From positions 1-10,565 of the forward strand of contig JBBRWQ010000106.1 of NCBI GenBank assembly GCA_038249115.1: a DNA stretch of 10,565 bases. Reading direction: 5' to 3'. Shown in pieces: positions 1-6,197 of this stretch (the first letter of the stretch is position 1; every line of letters begins with the position of its first letter). This DNA is from UBA4719 sp038249115 (GTDB lineage: Bacteria; Actinomycetota; Actinomycetes; Actinomycetales; Dermatophilaceae). Both the position numbers and the translations under genes were made by a program. The notes beneath the pieces were generated by a model. The model ran no database searches. It had not been told where the DNA came from and saw nothing but the letters and a program-made list of their open reading frames with translations.

Positions 1-2205
1 CATCGTCATCGCTCGCGACGCCGTGCCGCGGCGCATCATCGCAACGACACCGGCCAGCAGGATCGGCGCCGTCAGCAGCACGGGGTAGGAGCCTGGGCCG
101 CCGGGATGAAGCAGCGCGAGCTGCCACGGCGCAGAGGTCTCGCCATACCAGCGGGTCAGGCCGGGCCCGCCCAGCAGGAGGAGCGGGTTGTCGACCAGGC
201 GCAGGATCCACGGTCCCATCAACCCGGCCGGCACCACCAGAAGAACCAGCGCATGAAGGCGGGCCGCCCCGTGCCCGAAGACCAACAGCACCAGGGCAGC
301 GACAGCAGTCAGCACGGCCAGCGCAGGGTTGAAGGCGCCGATCAGGGTCACGGCCAGTGCGGTGCCGAACGTCAGCGAGATGCGGGTGGATCGTCTTGTG
401 GCACAGGCGAATCCGGCCACGACCAAGGGCAGCAGGATATGGGCGGCAACGGCGCCGAGCCGTCCGCTCGCCTGGGCTGTGGTCAGGGTGCTGAGCGATG
501 CCCAGGCCAGCGCGGCCCACGCGCGCGGCCAGGGAGCTCGTGTCACGACCCGGGCTGCGAGGTAGGCCGTCCAGGCGGACAGCGGGATGGCCCCGGCCAG
601 CAGCCAGCCGATCGCGACGCCGACCGAGTCAGAGGGTGCGTCGATGAACGGCAGGTGCTCGAGAACCCAGGCCGCCCCCGACAGGACCGGCAGATAGGGA
701 GCCGGCTCAAGGGCGTTGCCCAGACCCGCCCCATGCCATCCGTCGAGCCAGGCGTGCCAGAGCCCGGAGGCGCCGGATGTCACCGGGAGAAGCTCGCCGC
801 CCGCGACACCGTGACTATTGGTGGAGAAGAGAGTCCAGAACAGCGATCGCCAGGTCGCGACCGACAGCAGGCCGCCGGTCAGGACCGCCAGGAAGCCGGG
901 ATGGCGCAGGATCCGGGTCGTCAGCCCTGGTGTCAGCCTCTCAAGAGACTCACTGTCATCGGAGACAGGTCCGGACTCCAGAGCCTGGGCGATGCCAACA
1001 CTGTCATCGGACGAGGGCGCGGACCCGAGCTCCACCGCATCATGAAAGCTGTCGAGGGCCTGACGGAAACCGTCCCGGGGCGAGACGAACATCCCGCGCA
1101 GGTCGCGACGTCGAATCCGGCGGATGCCACGTGCGCGCCAGCGCGCAGAGATCGGACGCCAAGGCCTCATCAACGACCCGAGGTCGCCCAGCTCATCCCA
1201 GGCGCTGCGGGGCCGTTTAGCCACCAGCAGGACCACAGCCGAGACGAGGCTGGCAGCGGCGATCCAGAACCAGAGCAGGGGCACGGCAAGAAGGGAGCAT
1301 CTGGCAAGGGCAACCTGACGGCCGTGGCTGCGGTCGCGACGTCGGGCGGCGTCCGCTGAAAGGTGCGGCGACCGTTGACCAGCGGCCGAGGCGGCCGCTT
1401 CGCGCATCCGCGCGCGCGGCACCACCACGACCCGGTGACCGGCCAGGTGCGCTCGCCAGCACAGGTCCAGGCCATCGCCGAACTGCCCGAGCCCGGGGTC
1501 GAACCCCCCGAGAGCATCAAAGACCTCACGCCGGACGAGCATCCCCGAGGTGCTGACGCTGAGAACGTCGCTGCGGTGGTCGTGCTGGCCCTGGTCGGGC
1601 TCGCCCACCGCCGGGCCGCCCGCTCGGCTGCCCCGGCGGGTGATCTGCTGCCCCACCTGGAGCAGGCGCGACGTGTCATCCCAGGTGGTGAGCTTGGGGC
1701 CGGCGACGCCGACAGAGGGTGACCGCCGGGCCGCATCGAGCAGGTAGGCCAGAGCCTCGGGATCGGCCGCACTGTCGTCGTGCAGCAGCCAGAGCCACTC
1801 GCCAGGACCGGGCTCACCGATGCCTGCCCCCAGCGACCAGCTGGCCACGCCCCTGAGCTGGTCGACCACCCGGCCCACGGCAGCACCGAAAGTCTCATCG
1901 CGAGGTGCGGATATCGTCAGGACCTCGCCGATCGCATCGCGCACCCTTCTGTGCGACGCGGCGATCGCCCGGCTCTCGTCGACGGAACCGGCGTCGACGA
2001 TGACCAACCGGTCCGGGGGGCAGGTCTGCAGCGCCAGGGCATCCAGGCACTCGTTCAGCCAGACCGCCCCGTCGTGCACCACGAGCACCGCGGTGACAGC
2101 GACCGGCCCCGCAACCGAACGCACCGCACCTGGATCGCCGGGGAGCAGCTGCTCATCGGCGGACGACGCTCGACCGGTTGCCGGAAGGGGCGGGGCAAGA
2201 GTCAT
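1..2205 (-). CDS. Membrane-anchored family 2 glycosyltransferase (partial, C-terminus beyond left edge)
   Basis: An uninterrupted minus-strand frame of 735 codons runs to the window edge, so the C-terminus is missing. Residues about 34-270 form a GT-A type glycosyltransferase 2 domain: a start strand (AVTAVLVVHDG), a sugar-nucleotide/metal motif (LLHDDSAADPEA, about 141-152), and the acceptor-side segment GGFDPGL...DGLDLCWR (about 233-251). After it come a membrane segment at about 300-330, a basic cytosolic linker, and several hydrophobic segments (about 437-460, 524-551, 585-602, 611-644, 648-670, 707-724). The protein therefore probably works at the inner membrane on an envelope glycan, but donor and acceptor cannot be told. 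The acceptor-side motif reads DGLD rather than the usual ED-x-D. ATG at 2205 is the first start after an in-frame TAG and has no clear ribosome site. The gene lies 36 bp after whiB2 and is probably cotranscribed with it. Large GT2 proteins beside whiB are common in Actinobacteria (family knowledge). Confidence 0.88.
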   Translation of the reverse strand, partial: MTLAPPLPATGRASSADEQLLPGDPGAVRSVAGPVAVTAVLVVHDGAVWLNECLDALALQTCPPDRLVIVDAGSVDESRAIAASHRRVRDAIGEVLTISAPRDETFGAAVGRVVDQLRGVASWSLGAGIGEPGPGEWLWLLHDDSAADPEALAYLLDAARRSPSVGVAGPKLTTWDDTSRLLQVGQQITRRGSRAGGPAVGEPDQGQHDHRSDVLSVSTSGMLVRREVFDALGGFDPGLGQFGDGLDLCWRAHLAGHRVVVVPRARMREAAASAAGQRSPHLSADAARRRDRSHGRQVALARCSLLAVPLLWFWIAAASLVSAVVLLVAKRPRSAWDELGDLGSLMRPWRPISARWRARGIRRIRRRDLRGMFVSPRDGFRQALDSFHDAVELGSAPSSDDSVGIAQALESGPVSDDSESLERLTPGLTTRILRHPGFLAVLTGGLLSVATWRSLFWTLFSTNSHGVAGGELLPVTSGASGLWHAWLDGWHGAGLGNALEPAPYLPVLSGAAWVLEHLPFIDAPSDSVGVAIGWLLAGAIPLSAWTAYLAARVVTRAPWPRAWAALAWASLSTLTTAQASGRLGAVAAHILLPLVVAGFACATRRSTRISLTFGTALAVTLIGAFNPALAVLTAVAALVLLVFGHGAARLHALVLLVVPAGLMGPWILRLVDNPLLLLGGPGLTRWYGETSAPWQLALLHPGGPGSYPVLLTAPILLAGVVAMMRRGTASRAMTM
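951..1011. repeat. 13-bp direct repeat, 48-bp period, inside the glycosyltransferase linker
   Basis: CACTGTCATCGGA occurs at 951-963 and again at 999-1011. The 48-bp spacing equals 16 codons, so the copies are in frame and both encode SDDS (about residues 399-402 and 415-418) in the acidic part of the cytosolic linker. The DNA between them matches only patchily. This looks like an old in-frame duplication in an unstructured segment. Confidence 0.6.
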
Positions 2206-2241
2206 CAGATCGGGGACGGGCTAGCAGCGTCGAGGAGGCGA

Positions 2242-2520
2242 CTAGACCGCATGCTTCTTGAGCTTGCGACGTTCACGCTCGGAGAGCCCACCCCAGATGC
2301 CGAACCGCTCATCGTGCGCGAGCGCGTAGTCGAGGCACTGGCCCCGGACATCACAGCCCACGCAGACCTTCTTGGCCTCGCGGGTGGAGCCGCCCTTTTC
2401 GGGGAAGAACGCCTCGGGGTCGGTCTGAGCGCACAATGCGCGCTCCTGCCACGACAGCTCGCCTTCATCATCGGCGGCGTCGACAAACTCCGAATTCGTG
2501 ATCAGCTGAAGCTCTAGCAC
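2242..2520 (-). CDS. whiB2: WhiB-family iron-sulfur transcriptional regulator, WhiB2/WhmD type
   Basis: The product is about 92 residues. It has the four cluster-ligand cysteines in the order C-x22-C-x2-C-x5-C (in ALCAQTDPEAFFPEKGG, then VCVGCDVRGQC), the GIWGG turn and a basic C-terminus (ERERRKLKKHAV) used for DNA binding. WhiB proteins bind a 4Fe-4S cluster and act with the primary sigma factor. WhiB2/WhmD and Streptomyces WhiB control septation and sporulation division (family knowledge). The sequence and the position next to divergent cofD match M. tuberculosis whiB2. I start at GTG 2520 because an AGGAGGGG ribosome site lies just upstream. A TTG at 2541 is also in frame but would put that site inside the gene. 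The 92-residue length fits the 89-residue mycobacterial protein. A promoter lies about 170 bp upstream. Confidence 0.95.
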   Translation of the reverse strand: MLELQLITNSEFVDAADDEGELSWQERALCAQTDPEAFFPEKGGSTREAKKVCVGCDVRGQCLDYALAHDERFGIWGGLSERERRKLKKHAV

Positions 2521-2522
2521 GG

Positions 2523-2530
2523 CCCCTCCT
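2523..2530 (-). promoter_or_regulatory. Ribosome binding site that decides the whiB2 start
   Basis: On the minus strand AGGAGGGG is followed by CC and then GTG at 2520. The spacing is slightly short, but this is the only strong site and it rules out the upstream TTG at 2541. Confidence 0.7.
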
Positions 2531-2596
2531 CGACCCAACAATCACCAGTAGTAGTGTGCGTCGAACGTGACGGGAAAATCAGGACAAAACCCCCGA

Positions 2597-2610
2597 GGAA
2601 CAGCTGTCCC
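2597..2610. promoter_or_regulatory. Imperfect 14-bp palindrome in the whiB2 leader
   Basis: GGAACAGCTGTCCC is a palindrome with one mismatched pair. It lies in the predicted transcribed leader of whiB2, about 77 bp before the GTG start. It could be a regulator site or chance; nothing else supports it. Confidence 0.25.
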
Positions 2611-2687
2611 AGCCTTCTCAAACTGCCGGGATGAGCTCTTCGCCGCGGTGATCCTGCCGGATGCTCCCGTTGGATGACAACAATGGA

Positions 2688-2716
2688 ATTACACGCGTGT
2701 CATACGTGGAAGTCAA
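2688..2716 (-). promoter_or_regulatory. Predicted whiB2 promoter
   Basis: Reading the minus strand, TTGACT (2716-2711) is followed after exactly 17 bp by TGTAAT (2693-2688). This is a good match to a primary-sigma-factor promoter and would give a leader of roughly 160 nt before whiB2. A perfect palindrome overlaps the end of the spacer and the start of the -10 box. Confidence 0.6.
2691..2700. promoter_or_regulatory. ACACGCGTGT palindrome over the whiB2 promoter (candidate operator)
   Basis: ACACGCGTGT is a perfect 10-bp palindrome covering the end of the spacer and the start of the -10 box of the predicted whiB2 promoter. Read on the minus strand it is preceded by G, making GACAC, the core bound by WhiA, the known partner of WhiB in Streptomyces (family knowledge). 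A feedback or co-regulator site is plausible but inferred. Confidence 0.4.
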
Positions 2717-2886
2717 GCGGATCTCTGATATTGGTCCCCAACCTCAGGCTTCATAAATCTGGCATAACGCCCACAGGTCTCTTCCAGCATCATCCGAGCC
2801 CAAAATGAGCCCCCATCCGGGGCCGACCCGACCGGCCGCCCGAGGCCAGAATCGTCCGCCCGGACCCTGCCTGACAGACTGCCGCC

Positions 2887-3945
2887 ATGCACATCACCGC
2901 CCTGGCCGGTGGAGTGGGTGGAGCGCGCTTCCTGCGTGGTTTGCGCGCCCACCTCGACCGCACACCCGGCCTGTCCGACTCCACCATCACCGTGATCGGC
3001 AACACCGGTGACGACATCAACCTGTTCGGGCTTCGAGTGTGCCCAGACCTCGACACCGTCATGTACACGCTCGGTGGCGGCATCCACGAAGAACAGGGCT
3101 GGGGCCGCGCCGACGAGACGCACTCGGTCCAGGGCGAGCTCGCGGCATACGGGGCGCAGCCGCAGTGGTTCGGTCTTGGCGACCGCGACTTCGGCACCCA
3201 CATCGCGCGCAGCCAGTGGCTCGGACAGGGCCTGTCGCTCTCAGAGGTGACCGCCCGGCTGTGCGCTCGCTGGGGCCTGCCCGATCGGGGCATCACCCTC
3301 CTTCCGATGTCGGACTCCCCCGTCGAGACCCACGTCGTCATCGACGACCCGAACAGGGACGGCTCGAACAGCGATGACGCGAGAAGCAGCGACGTCGGCA
3401 GCGTCGATGGCGACGACGAGGTGCGCCCTCAGAAGGCTGTCCACTTCCAGGAGTGGTGGGTCGGTATGCGCGCCGCCGTTCCCGCCCGGACGTTCCTGGC
3501 CGTCGGGATGGACCGCGCCACGGCTGCACCCGGCGTCCTCGATGCCATTCGCAAGGCCGACATCATCCTGCTTCCGCCGAGCAACCCCGTGGTCTCCATC
3601 GGCATCATCCTGGGCGTGCCAGGGGTGCGAGATGCGTTGCGTGGCAGCGTCGCACCCGTGGTCGGCGTATCCCCGCTGATCAGTGGCGCGCCAGTCCGCG
3701 GCCATGCCGATGCCTGCCTGTCTGCCATCGGGGTCGAGTGCACGACGCAGGCCGTGGCCGGTCTCTATGCCGACTTCCTGGACGGCTGGCTGGTCGATGA
3801 CGCGGATGCTCCCAGCACCGGGTTCGATCCCCGGCTCGAGGTGCAAGTCCGGCCCTTGTGGATGAACGACCTCGGCACCGCTGCCGACATCGCAGGGGCG
3901 GCCGTCGACCTTGCCCTGAAGCTGCGCAAGACCCCGCTGGTATGA
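2887..3945 (+). CDS. cofD: 2-phospho-L-lactate transferase CofD/FbiA (coenzyme F420 biosynthesis)
   Basis: This 352-residue cytosolic enzyme joins the three-carbon phospho-acid unit to the deazaflavin Fo. In mycobacteria the donor carries enolpyruvate and the product is dehydro-F420-0 (family knowledge). Diagnostic segments are the N-terminal LAGGVGGARF (6-15), VIGNTGDDINLFGLRVCPDLDTV (about 36-58), the LLPMSDSPVETHV segment (138-150), HFQEWWV (186-192), and the LLPPSNPVVSIG segment (228-239). Residues about 154-183 are an acidic Ser/Asp-rich insertion just before HFQEWWV, which explains why the protein is longer than the usual 320-330 residues. ATG 2887 is the only possible start near the conserved N-terminus, because an in-frame TGA lies 15 bp upstream; no ribosome site is visible. 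The stop overlaps the cofE start as ATGA, so the two genes are translationally coupled. Confidence 0.96.
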   Translation: MHITALAGGVGGARFLRGLRAHLDRTPGLSDSTITVIGNTGDDINLFGLRVCPDLDTVMYTLGGGIHEEQGWGRADETHSVQGELAAYGAQPQWFGLGDRDFGTHIARSQWLGQGLSLSEVTARLCARWGLPDRGITLLPMSDSPVETHVVIDDPNRDGSNSDDARSSDVGSVDGDDEVRPQKAVHFQEWWVGMRAAVPARTFLAVGMDRATAAPGVLDAIRKADIILLPPSNPVVSIGIILGVPGVRDALRGSVAPVVGVSPLISGAPVRGHADACLSAIGVECTTQAVAGLYADFLDGWLVDDADAPSTGFDPRLEVQVRPLWMNDLGTAADIAGAAVDLALKLRKTPLV

Positions 3946-5036
3946 CGGCACGCACCTGGGTCGTCACGCTCACCCCGCTGCTCGGGATCCCCGCGGTACG
4001 CCGAGATGACAACCTTGCCGGCCTCGTGCTGGAAGCGTTGCAGCACCACGAGATCGACCTCATCGACGGAGACATTCTGGTGGTCTCCAGCAAGATCGCG
4101 TCCAAGGCGATGGGACTCAGCGCACCCCTTGCCGAGCGCGAGGACATGATCCGCTCCCAGACGGTGCGGGTCGTGGCCGAACGGATAACACCGCTGGGCG
4201 TCACGCGCGTCGTAGAGAGCGTCGCCGGCCCGGTCATGGCTGCTGCGGGCGTCGATGCATCCAACACCGCCGACGCGTCGATCGTTCTGGTCCTGCCCGA
4301 TGATCCGGACGCCGTAGCCGCCGAGATCCTCAGCGGCGTCGAGAACGCCTGGGCAGACCTGACCGGCAAGCGCGTCCGGCTGGGGGTCGTCCTCAGTGAT
4401 ACTGCCGGGCGCCCGTGGCGGACCGGTCAGGTCGACTTCGCGCTCGGGGCCGCGGGCATCAGGCTTGTCGATGACCTGCGGGGGGGCGTCGACGCCGACG
4501 GGCGGATCCTCTCGGTGACGCAGCGGTGCATTGCTGACGAGGTCGCGGCCGCCGCCGACCTGGTCAAAGGCAAGACAGCCGGTGTGCCGGTGGCCCATGT
4601 CCGGGGGCTGGGCCAGTACGTCGATGGCCGCCAATCCACCTCTGGCGCAAGGGATCTCGTCCGGACCGGGCCAGGCGACTGGTTCAGCCTGGGACGAGCA
4701 GAGGCCGTGCGCGCAGCCCTGGGCGTGACACCAGGGTCCGCGGAGGCGACCGCGGTCGGCATACCGTCGATCGAGGACGAACCCGTTGCGGACAAGGCGA
4801 GCCGGGCCCTGCGCGTCGCTCTGCTCGCCTGCCCTGACGTGTCTGGTCACGCCGACGGCGATGTGATCACGCTTGTGGCCCTTGACGACTTCGCACTCGG
4901 CGTCGCCGCCACCCGGGTAGAGGTGGCGCTGCGCGGCGAGGGCCTGACCACGACCGTCACCCGGTCACTCACGGCGCCGACCCTCGCCGATGAGCGCCTG
5001 CCAGCACACGTCGGCGCGGTTATCGCCTTTCAATAG
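3942..5036 (+). CDS. cofE: Coenzyme F420-0:L-glutamate ligase CofE/FbiB with an atypical C-terminal domain
   Basis: The first 250 or so residues form the GTP- and metal-dependent CofE ligase, which adds gamma-linked glutamates to F420-0. Visible signatures are LTPLLGIP (9-16), the GDILVVSSKIASKA segment (43-56), AAGVDASN (101-108), LSDTAGRPWRTGQVDFALGAAG (151-172), the DLRGGVDADGR segment (178-188) and IADEVAAAADLVKGKTAGVPVA (197-218). The open frame extends upstream to 3858, but ATG 3942 is chosen because the conserved N-terminus begins there and overlaps the cofD stop as ATGA. The protein is 364 residues. Mycobacterial FbiB has about 448 and ends in an FMN-binding nitroreductase-like domain. 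Here the last 100 or so residues (about 265-364) are shorter and show no nitroreductase motif I recognise, so dehydro-F420-0 reduction may be done by another protein. Confidence 0.94.
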   Translation: MTARTWVVTLTPLLGIPAVRRDDNLAGLVLEALQHHEIDLIDGDILVVSSKIASKAMGLSAPLAEREDMIRSQTVRVVAERITPLGVTRVVESVAGPVMAAAGVDASNTADASIVLVLPDDPDAVAAEILSGVENAWADLTGKRVRLGVVLSDTAGRPWRTGQVDFALGAAGIRLVDDLRGGVDADGRILSVTQRCIADEVAAAADLVKGKTAGVPVAHVRGLGQYVDGRQSTSGARDLVRTGPGDWFSLGRAEAVRAALGVTPGSAEATAVGIPSIEDEPVADKASRALRVALLACPDVSGHADGDVITLVALDDFALGVAATRVEVALRGEGLTTTVTRSLTAPTLADERLPAHVGAVIAFQ

Positions 5037-5050
5037 CATCGAAACGTCTA

Positions 5051-5096
5051 CGCGCCAGAACGAACGACTCTGATCGACGCGGCAACGGCTGGCGCG
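5051..5096. repeat. 8-bp inverted repeat in the convergent cofE/HEPN gap
   Basis: CGCGCCAG (5051-5058) and CTGGCGCG (5089-5096) are perfect inverted copies with 30 nt between them, centred in the 77-bp gap where the F420 operon and the MNT/HEPN operon converge. This could be a two-way transcription barrier, but the loop is long and there is no T tract, so I do not call a terminator. Confidence 0.35.
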
Positions 5097-5113
5097 GTCG
5101 AGCCACGGAGCAA

Positions 5114-5506
5114 TCAGACCGCGCGCGCCACTTTAAGGAGGGCATCCGCGGCACGTTGCGCCTTCTTCAAGTCCTCGTGTGAAGCGGGGGTGTGCCCATA
5201 GCCGACGCGGGTCTTCATCTTCAGGAGCGTCTCGAGGTGCCGTGCGGAGGCTGCGTCCGCTGTCTTGAGGAGCGCGATGGCGTCGTTGTGGTTCGCACCT
5301 TGGGCGTACTCACCGAGTCTTGCGCAGCAGATGACGTCAGCGGCAGCGATGCCTGCATGCACGAGCAAGGTGACATACGCATCGGCAATGTCCTTTGCCT
5401 GATCGGCGAGTTCCGACACGTCGGTTGCCACCGCGGCGAACTGGTTCGCCTTACCGAGACGGCCCTCGCTCACCTGGGGCGTACAACGTCTAGTCCGGGG
5501 CGTCAC
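5114..5506 (-). CDS. HEPN-like protein, putative toxin or partner of the upstream nucleotidyltransferase
   Basis: The product is a 130-residue, largely helical protein without membrane segments. Residues about 30-66 (LADQAKDIADAYVTLLVHAG then AADVICCARLGE) and 111-130 look like long helices of a HEPN bundle. Near the end is MKTRVGYGHTP, containing R100-x4-H105, the Rx4-6H pattern of HEPN ribonucleases. The gene follows an MNT nucleotidyltransferase and overlaps it by 17 bp, the standard MNT/HEPN arrangement, in which the HEPN protein is the toxin or effector and MNT neutralises it (established for HepT/MntA). Unlike HepT, the histidine is followed by Thr-Pro rather than x-Tyr; a tyrosine (Y103) sits before it instead. 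GTG 5506 is chosen because AAGGAG lies 4 bp upstream, inside the end of the MNT gene. A second GTG at codon 12 is possible. It could also be a non-nuclease HEPN protein. Confidence 0.72.
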   Translation of the reverse strand: MTPRTRRCTPQVSEGRLGKANQFAAVATDVSELADQAKDIADAYVTLLVHAGIAAADVICCARLGEYAQGANHNDAIALLKTADAASARHLETLLKMKTRVGYGHTPASHEDLKKAQRAADALLKVARAV

Positions 5507-6128
5507 TTGGCTCCTTCGCGGTGAGCGCTCGGCGCAGCCAAGCCGGCTTGCCGGCCACGGTCAGCCCGTGAGAAACAACGTCTTTCAGCACGGGCTCGTG
5601 CCGCCCAGGCCCGAGGACCTCGGACTCGACGAACTCCAGGACTCGCGTATCGTTTCCGGTCCACGCCGTGACATCAGCGGTCAGGATAGCGACGAGGTCA
5701 TCCCATCGTTCCCTGTCGCACCCATCTGGCCGGACCAGCAGCAGATCAATGTCGCTGTCGTCACGCATGGCCCCTCGCGCCGCCGACCCGAAGATCGCGC
5801 CGTACACCGGCGCAGGGACCCAGCTATCGAGCCTGCGCTCAATGCGAGACAGAAGGGTCTGACGCATCTGGGCCAGCGCGATGATGGGCTCTGCCGCCAG
5901 GTGAGCGCGGTTAAGCCGGTACAGGTAGGCGCTGCCTGCCCGTTCAGCCGAGATGATGCCCTGACCGTCCAGACGGTGCAGTGCCCTGCGGATACCGTCC
6001 TCAGAATGTTGGGACAGCATCCGGTGCAACTGCCCCGGAGTGAAGGCCGCTTCCACGAGGGCAAGCGCAGCCAAGATGTCGCCATCAAGCGTGGGCGTCA
6101 CCACGGCAAGCGGATGAGCAAGGTCCAC
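5490..6128 (-). CDS. Winged-helix/minimal nucleotidyltransferase (MNT) fusion, putative antitoxin and autorepressor
   Basis: This 212-residue cytosolic protein has two parts. Residues about 14-75 resemble a winged helix (LDGDILAALALVEAAFTPGQ, then IRRALHRLDGQGIISAERAG and a wing SAYLYRLN). Residues about 85-195 are a minimal nucleotidyltransferase with GS (114-115), ten residues, then D126-I-D128, the GSx10DxD motif of the DNA polymerase beta superfamily. In MntA/HepT pairs this enzyme AMPylates the HEPN toxin (family knowledge). Here the added DNA-binding domain and the palindromic array in its own promoter suggest it also represses the operon (inference). I start at GTG 6128, not TTG 6131, because GGAGGAGG ends 4 bp before the GTG. 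The stop lies inside the start region of the HEPN gene. Full length, with no sign of decay. Confidence 0.85.
   Translation of the reverse strand: MDLAHPLAVVTPTLDGDILAALALVEAAFTPGQLHRMLSQHSEDGIRRALHRLDGQGIISAERAGSAYLYRLNRAHLAAEPIIALAQMRQTLLSRIERRLDSWVPAPVYGAIFGSAARGAMRDDSDIDLLLVRPDGCDRERWDDLVAILTADVTAWTGNDTRVLEFVESEVLGPGRHEPVLKDVVSHGLTVAGKPAWLRRALTAKEPSDAPD
5511..5516 (-). promoter_or_regulatory. Ribosome binding site of the HEPN gene, inside the MNT coding end
   Basis: AAGGAG read on the minus strand is followed by CCAA and GTG at 5506. It is embedded in the last codons of the nucleotidyltransferase gene, which supports coupled translation and the chosen HEPN start. Confidence 0.65.
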
Positions 6129-6132
6129 CAAG

Positions 6133-6140
6133 CCTCCTCC
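6133..6140 (-). promoter_or_regulatory. Ribosome binding site that decides the MNT start
   Basis: GGAGGAGG on the minus strand lies 4 bp before GTG 6128. It is too close to the alternative TTG 6131 to serve that codon. Confidence 0.65.
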
Positions 6141-6150
6141 GGTTCGGGAA

Positions 6151-6197
6151 TAGTCGGAATGCCTCGACTATAATCGAGTGTTCTCGACTATAGTCGA
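6151..6197. promoter_or_regulatory. Operator array of the MNT/HEPN operon: two palindromes and a half-site at 20-bp intervals
   Basis: TCGACTATAGTCGA (6184-6197) is a perfect 14-bp palindrome. CTCGACTATAATCGAG (6163-6178) is a 16-bp palindrome with one mismatched pair. A strong half-site, TAGTCG (6151-6156), lies where a third site would be centred; its left half matches only partly. The centres (6190.5, 6170.5, about 6150.5) are 20 bp apart, near two helical turns, so bound dimers would sit on nearly the same face of the DNA. The first site is centred on the predicted -10 box. The MNT gene encodes its own winged helix and is the obvious candidate binder (inference). Confidence 0.75.

Larger units (their letters stand above)
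2521..2886. other. Divergent intergenic region between whiB2 and cofD
   Basis: These 366 bp separate the start of whiB2 from the start of cofD, and I see no credible gene in them. They hold the whiB2 promoter and its palindrome (2688-2716) and an imperfect palindrome in the whiB2 leader (2597-2610). An AT-richer stretch at about 2728-2770 could hold a weak cofD promoter: TTGGTC at 2731-2736, with CATAAA or CATAAC further on. I do not call that promoter, because its spacing is poor. Confidence 0.7.

Noticed and set aside
106..1359. Long plus-strand open frame of 417 codons
   Set aside because: It lies antisense to the glycosyltransferase, is rich in Arg/Gly/Pro/Gln, and has no recognisable domain. 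It is a shadow produced by high GC on the opposite strand.
1170..1898. Minus-strand open frame of 242 codons overlapping the glycosyltransferase
   Set aside because: It is a different frame on the same strand with Ser/Arg/Pro-biased composition. The glycosyltransferase motifs lie in the other frame, which is open from 2205 to the edge.
3765..4850. Minus-strand open frame of 361 codons opposite cofD/cofE
   Set aside because: It is antisense to two strongly recognised F420 enzymes and has no motif of its own.
6151..6197. CRISPR-like or mobile-element repeats
   Set aside because: The repeats are short palindromes at 20-bp spacing over a promoter, with no spacers, no cas genes and no transposase. 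An operator array explains them.
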